This document shows, piece by piece, positions 1-7,911 of a stretch of DNA of 64,000 nucleotides. The notes under the pieces are model-generated. The model was not told the origin of the DNA and ran no database searches. It saw only the letters and a list, made by a program, of their open reading frames with translations. Origin of the DNA: a bacterium (GTDB lineage Bacteria > Gemmatimonadota > Glassbacteria > GWA2-58-10); assembly GCA_021372515.1 (NCBI GenBank), contig JAJFUG010000180.1, positions 1-64,000 on the forward strand, given 5' to 3'. Position 1 is the first letter of the stretch; every line of letters begins with the position of its first letter. A program made the translations under genes and the position numbers.

Positions 1-1
1 C

Positions 2-553
2 TGGGCCTCGGACCACGAGTCGATCATGGCCAAGTCTCTTTTCTGCGCCGGGACCACCTGGCCGGGGGTGTATTTCGCCGAGGACCGTGTGGCGCTGGAC
101 ATCCTGTGCGCCCGTCCGGAGGTGGACCCGGAGCGTGTCGGCTGCGGCGGGCTGTCGGGCGGCGGGATGCGCACGGTGTTCCTGGGCGGGCTGGAGCCAC
201 GGATCAAGTGCGCGTTCTGCGCCGGGTTCATGACCACGTGGCGGGATTTTCTGCTGAACAAGTCGTTCACGCACACCTGGATGACCTACGTGCCGCTTCT
301 GCCGCACGAGCTGGATTTTCCGGAGATACTGGGGCTGCGGGTCCCGCTGCCCACCCTGGTGCTGGATGACCTGGATGACGAGCTGTACACCGTGCCCGAG
401 ATGAAGCGCGCCGAGAGCATCCTGGCCGAGGTTTACGCCAAGGCGGGAGCGGCCGGGAATTTCAAGTGCTCCTACTATCCCGGGCCGCACAAGCTGGACG
501 TGCCGATGCAGGAGGAGGCGTTCGACTGGTTCGACCGCTGGCTCAAAGCCTGA
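2..553 (+). CDS. alpha/beta hydrolase (dienelactone hydrolase / acyl-esterase-like), 5' truncated
   Basis: The reading frame is open from the first bases of the window, so the N-terminus is missing; about 183 C-terminal codons are visible. A nucleophile elbow G-L-S-G-G-G (Ser near base 150), an acidic candidate in the D-D-E-L-Y segment near base 375 and a C-terminal G-P-H-K with the likely catalytic His near base 488 form a plausible Ser-Asp-His triad of the alpha/beta hydrolase fold. The last helix (E-A-F-D-W-F-D-R-W-L) is typical of family ends. I infer a hydrolase acting on a small ester or glycosidic ester; the substrate cannot be told. It is transcribed towards the efflux operon and is separated from it by a terminator. 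Confidence 0.75.
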   Translation, partial: WASDHESIMAKSLFCAGTTWPGVYFAEDRVALDILCARPEVDPERVGCGGLSGGGMRTVFLGGLEPRIKCAFCAGFMTTWRDFLLNKSFTHTWMTYVPLLPHELDFPEILGLRVPLPTLVLDDLDDELYTVPEMKRAESILAEVYAKAGAAGNFKCSYYPGPHKLDVPMQEEAFDWFDRWLKA

Positions 554-732
554 GCGGTGTTCTTGCTTGGGTTGCGTGTTTTGGCCGGGGCAGACTTTGA
601 GAGGCCTGTTGAAGCTTCGGTCCTCTGTAGGGCCCGGCGCGCCGTGCCCCTGCGTCAGGCGCAACCGAAGGCACACCGGAAATAGTAAAAACTCTGCATC
701 CCTGTAAGTTCTCAGTGTATGCACCCAGAAAC

Positions 733-795
733 AAAAAGGCCGGGAACCGGCTTTCCCCTCAATCCAGTGGGAGAGCCAGGTTCCCGGCTTCTTTT
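733..795. terminator. bidirectional intrinsic terminator between hydrolase and efflux operon
   Basis: A long interrupted hairpin: arms GCCGGGAACC (739-748) and GGTTCCCGGC (779-788), extended inward by GGCTTTCCC/GGGAGAGCC. It has an A run on the left (733-737) and TTCTTTT on the right (789-795), so it can end transcription from both converging units. Further upstream, bases 630-649 hold a second, imperfect 20-bp palindrome of unknown role; nothing else is visible in 554-803. Confidence 0.8.
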
Positions 796-803
796 GTTCA
801 GGT

Positions 804-2237
804 CTATTGTTTCTGCGCCGTCTCGGCCTGGTCGCCGCCGCCGCCCAGCACTGCATAGAGCCGCACGTTGCTGCCAACCTTGGCCAGCTGAAGGGAGACC
901 AGCCCCTGCTGCGCGGCGAACAGCGAACGCTGGGCATCCAGCACGCTCAGGTAGCTGTCGATCCCCTTTTCGTAGCGGACGCTCGCCAGGCGGTAGGTCT
1001 CCTGCAAGGCCTCGACCAGCGCCTGCTGGGCTGTCACCTGGCTGTCCACTGTGCCGCGCAGGGCCAGGGCATCCGCCACGTCCCGGAATGCACTCTGGAT
1101 CGTTTTCTCGTACTGGGTCAGCACGATCTTGCGCTGCACGTTGCTGGCCTTGAGCGCGCTCCAGATACGGGGGTCGAACACCGGCAGCGTCGCCGCCCCG
1201 CTGTAGTTCCAGGTGTCGTTCCCGGACTTGAACAGGTTCGACAGCTCGTTGCTGGCCGTGCCCAGGGCCGTGGTCAGGGAGATGCGCGGGAACAGCGCCG
1301 CGCGCGCCGCCCCGACATCGGCGTAGGCCGCCTTGAGCATGTCCTCGGCCTGCATGACATCCGGACGGCTGAGCAGGACCTCCGAGCCCAGCCCGGCCGA
1401 GATATCCTGGGGCGGGCTTATCCGGCTCAGCCCGGCGGGGAGCAGCCCCTCCGGCACCTCGGCGCCAGCCAGCAGGTTCAGGGCGTTGAGGTCCTGCGCC
1501 ACCAGTTGCGTGTAGTGGGCGATGTCGCGCCGCGCCGACTCCACCGGGGTCTGGGCCTGACGGAGGGTGAGGCGGTTCGCCAGGCCGACCTCGTAGCGTT
1601 TCTGCACCAGTTCGTAAGCCTTGCTCTGGGCTTCGAGCGTACTCTGCGCCAGGGCCAGGTTCTCACGGTCGGCGGCCAGGGCCAGATAGGTGTTGGCCAC
1701 GGACGAGACCAGCAGGGTCTGGGAACTGCGGCGGGCCTGCTCCGAGGCCATGTACTCCTGCAGGGCGCGGTTCTTCAGGCTGCGGATGCGGCCGAAGAAA
1801 TCGAGCTCCCAGGAGGTGATGCCCAGGTTGACATCGTAGCGCTCGGTGGTCCGCGGCTGGCCGGGCTGGGTCAGGTCGGCGGAGGCGTTCTGCTTGCCGG
1901 CTCCGGCCGAGGCGTTGAGCGACGGGAACAGCTCGTTGCGCTGGATGCCATACAGCGAGCGCGCCAGCTCCACGTTGAGCGCCGCCAGGCGCAGGTCGCG
2001 GTTGTTGTCCAGGGCCAGACTGATCACCTGCTGCAGGCTCTGGTCGGTGAAAAATTCCCGCCAGCGCAGGTCCTGGGCCGAGGGCGCACCCGCGGCTGCC
2101 CCGACCGCCCCGTAGGCGTCGCCGCTGGGCCATTCGGCCGGCACGGGCGCCGCGGGGCGGGAGTACTTGGGGGCCAGCGTGCAGCCGACTGCACCGAACG
2201 CCAGCCCGATTGCCAGAAGAAGCACCTTCTTATTCAT
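804..2237 (-). CDS. RND efflux outer-membrane lipoprotein, TolC/OprM/NodT family
   Basis: 477 residues, last gene of the efflux operon. The N-terminus has a lipoprotein signal (hydrophobic stretch then A-V-G-C, Cys near residue 19), followed by two repeats of the outer-membrane efflux protein family with long helices, ending in a polar tail. It would form the trimeric outer-membrane channel that docks on the periplasmic adaptor. The preceding permease stops at 2240-2242. A GTG at 2243 overlaps that stop and lies 4 nt after GGGAG; an ATG at 2237 lies 10 nt after it. I chose ATG because it gives the clean M-N-K-K lipoprotein start; GTG would add only two residues. Confidence 0.93.
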   Translation of the reverse strand: MNKKVLLLAIGLAFGAVGCTLAPKYSRPAAPVPAEWPSGDAYGAVGAAAGAPSAQDLRWREFFTDQSLQQVISLALDNNRDLRLAALNVELARSLYGIQRNELFPSLNASAGAGKQNASADLTQPGQPRTTERYDVNLGITSWELDFFGRIRSLKNRALQEYMASEQARRSSQTLLVSSVANTYLALAADRENLALAQSTLEAQSKAYELVQKRYEVGLANRLTLRQAQTPVESARRDIAHYTQLVAQDLNALNLLAGAEVPEGLLPAGLSRISPPQDISAGLGSEVLLSRPDVMQAEDMLKAAYADVGAARAALFPRISLTTALGTASNELSNLFKSGNDTWNYSGAATLPVFDPRIWSALKASNVQRKIVLTQYEKTIQSAFRDVADALALRGTVDSQVTAQQALVEALQETYRLASVRYEKGIDSYLSVLDAQRSLFAAQQGLVSLQLAKVGSNVRLYAVLGGGGDQAETAQKQ

Positions 2238-2239
2238 GA

Positions 2240-5200
2240 TCACTCAGCTCCCGGATGAAAGGAACCAGCGTTCTCATCCGCTGGGTGTGAATTGCCTTTG
2301 CCGAAGACTTTCTCGATCAGCACGTAGAACAGCGGCGCGAACAGGATGACCAGGACCGTGCCGGTGATCATCCCTCCCAGCACCGAGGTGCCGATGGCGT
2401 TCATCGCGCCGGCGCCCGCGCCGCTGGTGATGGTCAGGGGCAGCACGCCGAAGCCGAAGGCGAGCGAGGTCATCACGATGGGCCGCAGCCGCAGCTTGGT
2501 GGCTTCCAGGGTCGCCTCGATCAGGCCGAGGCCCTGCTCCCGCCGCGCCTTGGCGAACTGGACGATCAGGATCGCGTTCTTGGTGGTCAGCCCCAGCGTG
2601 GTCAACAGCCCGATCTGGAAATATACATCATTGGGCATCCCCCGCAGCATCGAGAAGACCACCCCACCCAGGGCCCCCAGTGGCAGGGCCAGCAGGATCG
2701 CGATCGGGATGGGCCAGCTTTCGTACAGCGCCGCCAGGCAGAGGAATATCACCAGGATCGAAAAGGCGTAGAGCATGCCGGTCTGGGACGAGGCCTGGCG
2801 TTCCTGGTAGGAAAGCCCGTTCCAGTCGTAGCCGATCCCCTGGGGGAGCTTGGAGGCTATCTCCTCCATGGCCTGCATCGCCTCGCCGGAGCTGCGTCCG
2901 GGCGCCGGCTCAGCCCAGATGTTCAGCGAGGGGAAGCCGTTGAACCGCTCCAGGCGCGGCGAGCCGGAACTCCAGTGCGTGGTGGCGAAAGAGTTGAAAG
3001 GCACCATCGCCCCGGCGGTGTTGCGCACGTATAGTTTCTCCAGGTCGGAGGGCAGACGGCGGTACTGCGAGTCCGCCTGGACGTACACGCGCTTGACCCG
3101 CCCGGCCTGGATGAAGTTGTTCACATAGGCGCTGCCGAAAGCCGCGGACAGCGTGTTGTGGATCGAGCTGACCGGCAGGCCAAGGGCTCCGGCCCGGTCC
3201 CAGTCCACATCCACCCGGAACTGCGGCACGTCCTCCAGACCGTTGGGCCGGATACTCGCCAGCCGCGGGTCCTGCATCGCCATGCCCAGGAGCTGGTTAC
3301 GCGCGCCCATCAGGGCGGCGTGACCCAGTCCGCTGCGGTCCACGAGCTGGAAATCCACGCCCCGCGCGTTACCCATCTCGACCACGGCCGGGGGTGGGAA
3401 AGTGAAGACCATGGCCTCGCGCATACCGGATAGGGCGATCATGGCCCGCTGGGCCACAGCCGAGGCGCGCAGGTTCTTGTGACGGCGCTCGTGCCAGTCC
3501 CTCAGCTTGACGAAAACCATGGCGTTGTTCTGGCCGCGGCCGGAATAGCCGTAACCCACGATATTCATGCAGGAGGTCACGGCCTCTTTTTCGTTCTGCT
3601 CGAAATAACGTTGGACCTTGTCCGCCACATTCTTGGTCTGCTCCAGGGTCGAACCGGTGGGCATGATGATCTGTGTCAGCAGCATCCCCTGGTCCTCATC
3701 CGGCAGGAAGCCGGTGGGCATTCGCATGAACAGGAAGCCCAGTCCCACCACCAGCACCACGAACGCCAGCAGGTAGCGCAGTTTCCTGGAGAGGGCATGC
3801 CCCACCAGACGGATGTAGCTGTCCCGGAAGCGGAAGAAGCCCCGGTCGAACCAGAGGAAGAACGGCCGCAGGAACGATATGGCGCCCTCGGCGGCCTCGT
3901 GTCCCTTGGCCACCGGCTTGAGCAGCGTGGCGCACAGCACCGGGGTCAGGATCAGGGCCACCAGCACGGACAGCAGCATCGAGGCGGCGATGGTCACCGA
4001 GAACTGGCGGTAGATCACGCCGGTGGAGCCGGAGAAGAAAGCCATCGGGCCGAACACCGCGGCCAGCACCAGACCGATGCCGATCAGGGCGCCGGTGATC
4101 TGCTCCATGGACTTGGCCGTGGCCTCCCGCGGCGAAAGGCCTTCCTCGCCCATTATTCGCTCCACGTTCTCCACCACTACAATCGCGTCATCGACCAGTA
4201 ATCCGATTGCCAATACCATGGCGAACATGGTCAGCATGTTGATCGAAAATCCGAACAGCCCGAGCACGGCGAAAGTTCCCAGTAGCACCACCGGCACGGC
4301 AATGGTGGGGATCAGGGTCGCCCGGATGTTGCCCATGAACAGCCACATCACCAGGAACACCAGGATGATGGCTTCGATCAGGGTCTTGACCACCTCGTCG
4401 ATCGCCACCCGCACGAACGGGGTGGTATCGTAGGGGTAAACCACTTTCATGCCCTGCGGGAAGTAGCGGCTCATCTCCACCATCTTGGCTTTGACCGCGT
4501 CCGCCGTTTCCAGTGCGTTGGCGCCGGGCGCCTGACGGATGGCCAGGCCGGAGGAGGGTTTCCCGTTGTAGAACGACTTGACGTCGGCGGACTCGCTGCC
4601 CAGCTCGGTGCGCCCCACATCCTTGACCCGCACCACCGAGCCGTCCGGATTGTTGCGCACTGGGATATCGGCGAACTCCTCCGGGGTCTGGAGCAGGTTC
4701 TGTATGATGATCGAAGCGTTCAGCCGTTGGCCGGTCACCGAGGGCTGGCCGCCGAACTGGCCCGCCGAGACCTCGACATTGTAGGTCTTGAGCGCCGCGA
4801 CCACATCCTCCACGGTCAGGTGGTAGTCGGTCAGCTTGTCGGGATCGAGCCAGACACGCATCGAGTACTGCGAGCCGAATATCATCACCTCGCCCACACC
4901 CGGCACGCGGGAGAGGACCTTTTCCAGGTTCGACTGGGCGTAGTCCTGAAGGTCGGCGCTCTGCATGCTCCCGTCCTCGGAGACCAGGCCGACGATGATC
5001 AGGAAGTTGCGGGTGGATTTGCTCACCGACACGCCGGTGCGCTGGACCACCTCGGGCAGGCTGGACATGGCCAGTTGCAGCTTGTTCTGCACCTTGGCCC
5101 AGGCCAGGTCGGGATCGGTGCCGGGCTTGAAAGTCAGCTCGACGCGGGCTGATCCGGCGGCATCGCTCGACCCGGACAGGTAGAGCATGTCATCGAACCC

Positions 5201-5413
5201 GGTCATTTTCTGTTCGATGATCTGGGTGACACTGTTTTCCACGGTCTGAGCCGAGGCCCCGGGGTAGAACGCGTCGATGGCGATCGACGGCGGAGCGATC
5301 GGCGGGTACTGCGAGATAGGCAGATTGTGGATGGCCAGCGCGCCCGCCACCATCATCACGATGGCGACGACCCAGGCGAAGACCGGCCGCTCCAGGAAGA
5401 ATTTCGATAACAT
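2240..5413 (-). CDS. RND multidrug efflux permease, HAE1 (AcrB/MexB) family
   Basis: 1057 residues, the usual length for AcrB-type pumps. TM1 lies near residues 11-31, two large periplasmic loops follow TM1 and TM7, and the proton-relay pair Asp408-Asp409 in TM4 (motif G-L-L-V-D-D-A-I) matches the essential Asp pair of AcrB. It is a proton-driven inner-membrane trimer exporting hydrophobic drugs, detergents or similar compounds through the adaptor and OprM-like channel encoded on either side. The adaptor gene ends 12 bp upstream and the channel gene begins at its stop codon, so the three are one transcript. Nothing suggests a heavy-metal (CzcA) subtype. Confidence 0.97.
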   Translation of the reverse strand: MLSKFFLERPVFAWVVAIVMMVAGALAIHNLPISQYPPIAPPSIAIDAFYPGASAQTVENSVTQIIEQKMTGFDDMLYLSGSSDAAGSARVELTFKPGTDPDLAWAKVQNKLQLAMSSLPEVVQRTGVSVSKSTRNFLIIVGLVSEDGSMQSADLQDYAQSNLEKVLSRVPGVGEVMIFGSQYSMRVWLDPDKLTDYHLTVEDVVAALKTYNVEVSAGQFGGQPSVTGQRLNASIIIQNLLQTPEEFADIPVRNNPDGSVVRVKDVGRTELGSESADVKSFYNGKPSSGLAIRQAPGANALETADAVKAKMVEMSRYFPQGMKVVYPYDTTPFVRVAIDEVVKTLIEAIILVFLVMWLFMGNIRATLIPTIAVPVVLLGTFAVLGLFGFSINMLTMFAMVLAIGLLVDDAIVVVENVERIMGEEGLSPREATAKSMEQITGALIGIGLVLAAVFGPMAFFSGSTGVIYRQFSVTIAASMLLSVLVALILTPVLCATLLKPVAKGHEAAEGAISFLRPFFLWFDRGFFRFRDSYIRLVGHALSRKLRYLLAFVVLVVGLGFLFMRMPTGFLPDEDQGMLLTQIIMPTGSTLEQTKNVADKVQRYFEQNEKEAVTSCMNIVGYGYSGRGQNNAMVFVKLRDWHERRHKNLRASAVAQRAMIALSGMREAMVFTFPPPAVVEMGNARGVDFQLVDRSGLGHAALMGARNQLLGMAMQDPRLASIRPNGLEDVPQFRVDVDWDRAGALGLPVSSIHNTLSAAFGSAYVNNFIQAGRVKRVYVQADSQYRRLPSDLEKLYVRNTAGAMVPFNSFATTHWSSGSPRLERFNGFPSLNIWAEPAPGRSSGEAMQAMEEIASKLPQGIGYDWNGLSYQERQASSQTGMLYAFSILVIFLCLAALYESWPIPIAILLALPLGALGGVVFSMLRGMPNDVYFQIGLLTTLGLTTKNAILIVQFAKARREQGLGLIEATLEATKLRLRPIVMTSLAFGFGVLPLTITSGAGAGAMNAIGTSVLGGMITGTVLVILFAPLFYVLIEKVFGKGNSHPADENAGSFHPGAE

Positions 5414-5425
5414 CGCACGCCTCCG

Positions 5426-6616
5426 TCAGTGAGCTTGAGGCGCGCTCTGGGCGCCGGTTTCGTTATTGGCCGCGTACGGCGTCGCGGTGACTTTCATCCC
5501 CGGCCGCACGCGCTGGAGACCATCGACCACCAGGCGTTCCCCCGGGGCCAGCCCGTCTATCAGCAGCCACTTGTCGCCGATGGCGCGGTCCAGGGTGAGG
5601 GGATGGATCTGGATCTGGTCCTGCTCGTCCAGCACGTAGGCGAACGGGTTGCCTTTCGCGTCACGCATCACCGCGGGTTGCGGGGCCAGCACCGCGGCCG
5701 GGTTGTCGCCCTCCTTGATCAACGCCCGTACGAACATGCCCGGCAGCAGGATGCCGTCCGGGTTGGAGAACACCGCCCGCAGGGTGACCGAGCCGGTGCT
5801 GGGTTCCACGCTGATATCGCGGAACTGGAGCGTCCCGTCCAGAGGGTACTGGCCGTCATCGGACAGGAACAGCTTCACGTTCTGCTGGCCGTCGCCGTTC
5901 TGGTTGAGACGGCCTGCGGCCAGACGGCTGCGCAGACGGGCCAACTCGGCCGTGGACTGCTGGACATCCACGTAGATCGGGTCGAGCTGCTGGATCGTGG
6001 TCAGGGCCAGGGGCTGATAGGCTGTGACAATTGCGCCCTCGGTCACGCTGGATTTGCCGATGCGTCCCGAGATCGGGGCCGTGACCCGGGTGTAGGCCAG
6101 GTTGATGCTGGCGGTCTGCAGCATGGCTTTCCAGTACTGGATGTCGGCCTCGTTCTGGGTCAGGGCCGCCGCGGCGTCATCAACGTCCTGCTGGCTCACC
6201 GCCCTGTCGGCCAGAAGCTCCTTGTAGCGTTCGGCCCGGGCCCGGGTGGCGGAAAGGTTGGCCTCGGAACGTCCGAGGGCCGCCTTGGCGTTGTTCAGGG
6301 CCGCCTGGAACGGGGCCGGGTCGATCTGGTAGAGCACCTCGCCCGCCTTTACATCCGCGCCCTCGGTGAACAGCCGTTTCTGGATCAGGCCGCTGACCTG
6401 GGGACGGATCTCCGCGATGCGGAAAGGAGTCGTCCGGCCGGGAAGCTCGGTGGTCAGGGTCACCGGCTCGGTACCCACGGTGATGAAAGAGACTTCCGGC
6501 AGGTGCGCCGGACCGGACTGTGTCTTTTTGCACCCGGCCCAAGCGAGTAAGGACAGCAGAACCGCTGCCGTCGAAATCCATTTCATGGATTGTTTGAAAA
6601 ACCCATCGAACTGCAT
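5426..6616 (-). CDS. RND efflux periplasmic adaptor (membrane fusion protein), AcrA/MexA family lipoprotein
   Basis: 396 residues. The lipobox L-A-W-A-G-C marks lipidation at about Cys28. A lipoyl/barrel-sandwich hybrid follows (P-Q-V-S-G, then I-D-P-A-P-F), then the alpha-helical hairpin (about 95-170), the second lipoyl half (A-P-I-S-G-R-I-G) and beta-barrel/membrane-proximal domains, as in AcrA. It bridges the permease and the outer-membrane factor. The start at 6616 has GGAGG 7 nt upstream; the internal ATG at 6586, which would give a shorter signal peptide, has no ribosome binding site. First gene of the structural operon; the TetR gene upstream is the obvious candidate regulator. Confidence 0.95.
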   Translation of the reverse strand: MQFDGFFKQSMKWISTAAVLLSLLAWAGCKKTQSGPAHLPEVSFITVGTEPVTLTTELPGRTTPFRIAEIRPQVSGLIQKRLFTEGADVKAGEVLYQIDPAPFQAALNNAKAALGRSEANLSATRARAERYKELLADRAVSQQDVDDAAAALTQNEADIQYWKAMLQTASINLAYTRVTAPISGRIGKSSVTEGAIVTAYQPLALTTIQQLDPIYVDVQQSTAELARLRSRLAAGRLNQNGDGQQNVKLFLSDDGQYPLDGTLQFRDISVEPSTGSVTLRAVFSNPDGILLPGMFVRALIKEGDNPAAVLAPQPAVMRDAKGNPFAYVLDEQDQIQIHPLTLDRAIGDKWLLIDGLAPGERLVVDGLQRVRPGMKVTATPYAANNETGAQSAPQAH

Positions 6617-6726
6617 CAGAAACCCTCCGCTGAATGTGACTTACCGACTTTGGTGCACAGGACCGCCGGGCGTCTGCCCTGGCCGGTCGAATTTTCCATC
6701 CGGCGCTTTTTTCTGCCGGTGCTGAT

Positions 6727-6750
6727 AGCTGATCCGGTAGCTGATCCGGT
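6727..6750. repeat. perfect 12-bp tandem direct repeat in the efflux leader
   Basis: Two head-to-tail copies of AGCTGATCCGGT (6727-6738 and 6739-6750) lie in the 354-bp gap between the TetR gene and the adaptor gene. This gap must carry the efflux promoter if the operon is separately transcribed. A direct repeat is not the palindrome usually bound by TetR dimers, so a regulatory role is only a possibility. No clear -35/-10 pair was recognised in the rest of 6617-6970. Confidence 0.4.
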
Positions 6751-6970
6751 CCCCCCTTCATCCCAGGATGAGAGCGATGTTGCAAGGAATAAAATCGAGC
6801 TTGTCCTGCCGCCCGATTCAAAAAAACGTGCCCGAAATAAATACACTCCAGTCCGGACGGCCTTGGCCTGCTGCGGCTCCGGGCAGGAGTCTGAACTCTG
6901 TTGTCGGCGCGCGGGGGAAGTCCTTCTCGATTGAAGATATGACCGGCTTTCCAGGCTGCGCGGCAATTGC

Positions 6971-7594
6971 TCAGGAGACTTTTATTCTTTCAAGGAACAG
7001 GTTGAAAACGGCCTCGATATTTTTCGAAAACGGGTGCTGCTCCGGGTTTTCCAGCCAGAGGAACAGGAACGCGTTGGTCAGGCTGTCCAGGGCCACGGCC
7101 ATGTAATAGGGATCGAGCAGGCCCTTGATTTTGTTTTTGGCGATGGCGTTTTCGAACACCGCGGCCAGCTTATGCAGGAAATGCTCGTAGTTCCCTTTCA
7201 TTTCACAGTCCAGCCCGGCCTTGACATTGACCTTGGCGCCCTGGGTCTCGGTGAAATACAGGCGGATCAAGGCGGCGTTTTCGGAAAACACCTTTTCCTT
7301 GGCTTTGATATAACTCTTGATTTTTACTAACTCGTCCTCATCCGAATCGAGGGCCCGGTTCAGCTCGATATGGAATTTCTCGGCCTGCTCGGACACCAGG
7401 GCCTGGTACAGGGACTCTTTGTCCTTGAAGAAATTGTACAGGGTGCCCACCGCGAACTCGGCTTTCTGTGCGATCTCCTGCATCGAGACGTTGTGGAAGC
7501 CTTTCTGCGAGAACAGCTCGAGGGCCGTTTTGATGATCTCGCCGCGATGGGCCAGTCTCTTGCTCTCGCGAAAGGTGCATCGGGCACTGCACAT
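6971..7594 (-). CDS. TetR/AcrR-family transcriptional regulator
   Basis: 207 residues. The N-terminal helix-turn-helix is clear (I-I-K-T-A-L-E-L-F-S-Q-K-G-F, then M-Q-E-I-A-Q-K-A, then G-T-L-Y-N-F-F-K-D-K-E-S-L), with a helical ligand-binding C-terminal domain ending in I-E-A-V-F-N-L-F-L-E-R-I. Members are usually dimeric repressors released by a ligand, often a pump substrate. It lies directly upstream of the RND operon on the same strand, with a 354-bp gap, so I infer local control of the pump. The ATG at 7594 is preceded by AAGGCGGG; the first residues are Cys/Arg-rich and a slightly later start is possible. Confidence 0.92.
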   Translation of the reverse strand: MCSARCTFRESKRLAHRGEIIKTALELFSQKGFHNVSMQEIAQKAEFAVGTLYNFFKDKESLYQALVSEQAEKFHIELNRALDSDEDELVKIKSYIKAKEKVFSENAALIRLYFTETQGAKVNVKAGLDCEMKGNYEHFLHKLAAVFENAIAKNKIKGLLDPYYMAVALDSLTNAFLFLWLENPEQHPFSKNIEAVFNLFLERIKVS

Positions 7595-7666
7595 TGTCGC
7601 CCGCCTTTGCTTTCCGGAGTGGATTTACAAACAATGAACGACTCGTCATAAAGTGAATGCAAATTC

Positions 7667-7695
7667 AAGATATGGGCCGGACGGTCTTTTGTCAA
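7667..7695 (-). promoter_or_regulatory. sigma-70-type promoter of the TetR gene with an overlapping inverted repeat
   Basis: On the minus strand TTGACA (7695-7690), a 17-bp spacer and TATCTT (7672-7667) fit the vegetative consensus and point at the TetR gene, whose start is at 7594. The inverted repeat TGAAT-GCAA-ATTCA (7654-7667) covers the expected transcription start and is a candidate auto-repression operator. Confidence 0.6.
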
Positions 7696-7860
7696 GAGGG
7701 AGGGCCTGTTTTCCGCCGACAGCACTCAGGCTCGCGCCCGAGGCAAACAGGGGCGCAACCCCGCACTGAACGTGGATTCCAGCGCCAGGCGACCGACAGG
7801 ATATGGCGGCGAAACAACCGCGTGTATTGCCGGGAGGGGTATAATCGAAGCGGCTTGAGC

Positions 7861-7902
7861 TGTCCTCCGGGCGGCGGACCTCGGCCCGCCGCCCGGAGGA
7901 CA
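7861..7902. terminator. very stable hairpin after the oxidoreductase gene
   Basis: Perfect 17-bp arms (7861-7877 and 7886-7902) with an 8-base loop, starting 9 bp beyond the stop of the minus-strand oxidoreductase gene. No U-tract follows on either strand, so it may act as a transcription barrier or as 3'-end protection rather than as a textbook intrinsic terminator. The remaining part of 7696-7860 shows nothing recognisable. Confidence 0.6.
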
Positions 7903-7911
7903 CAAAGGCGC

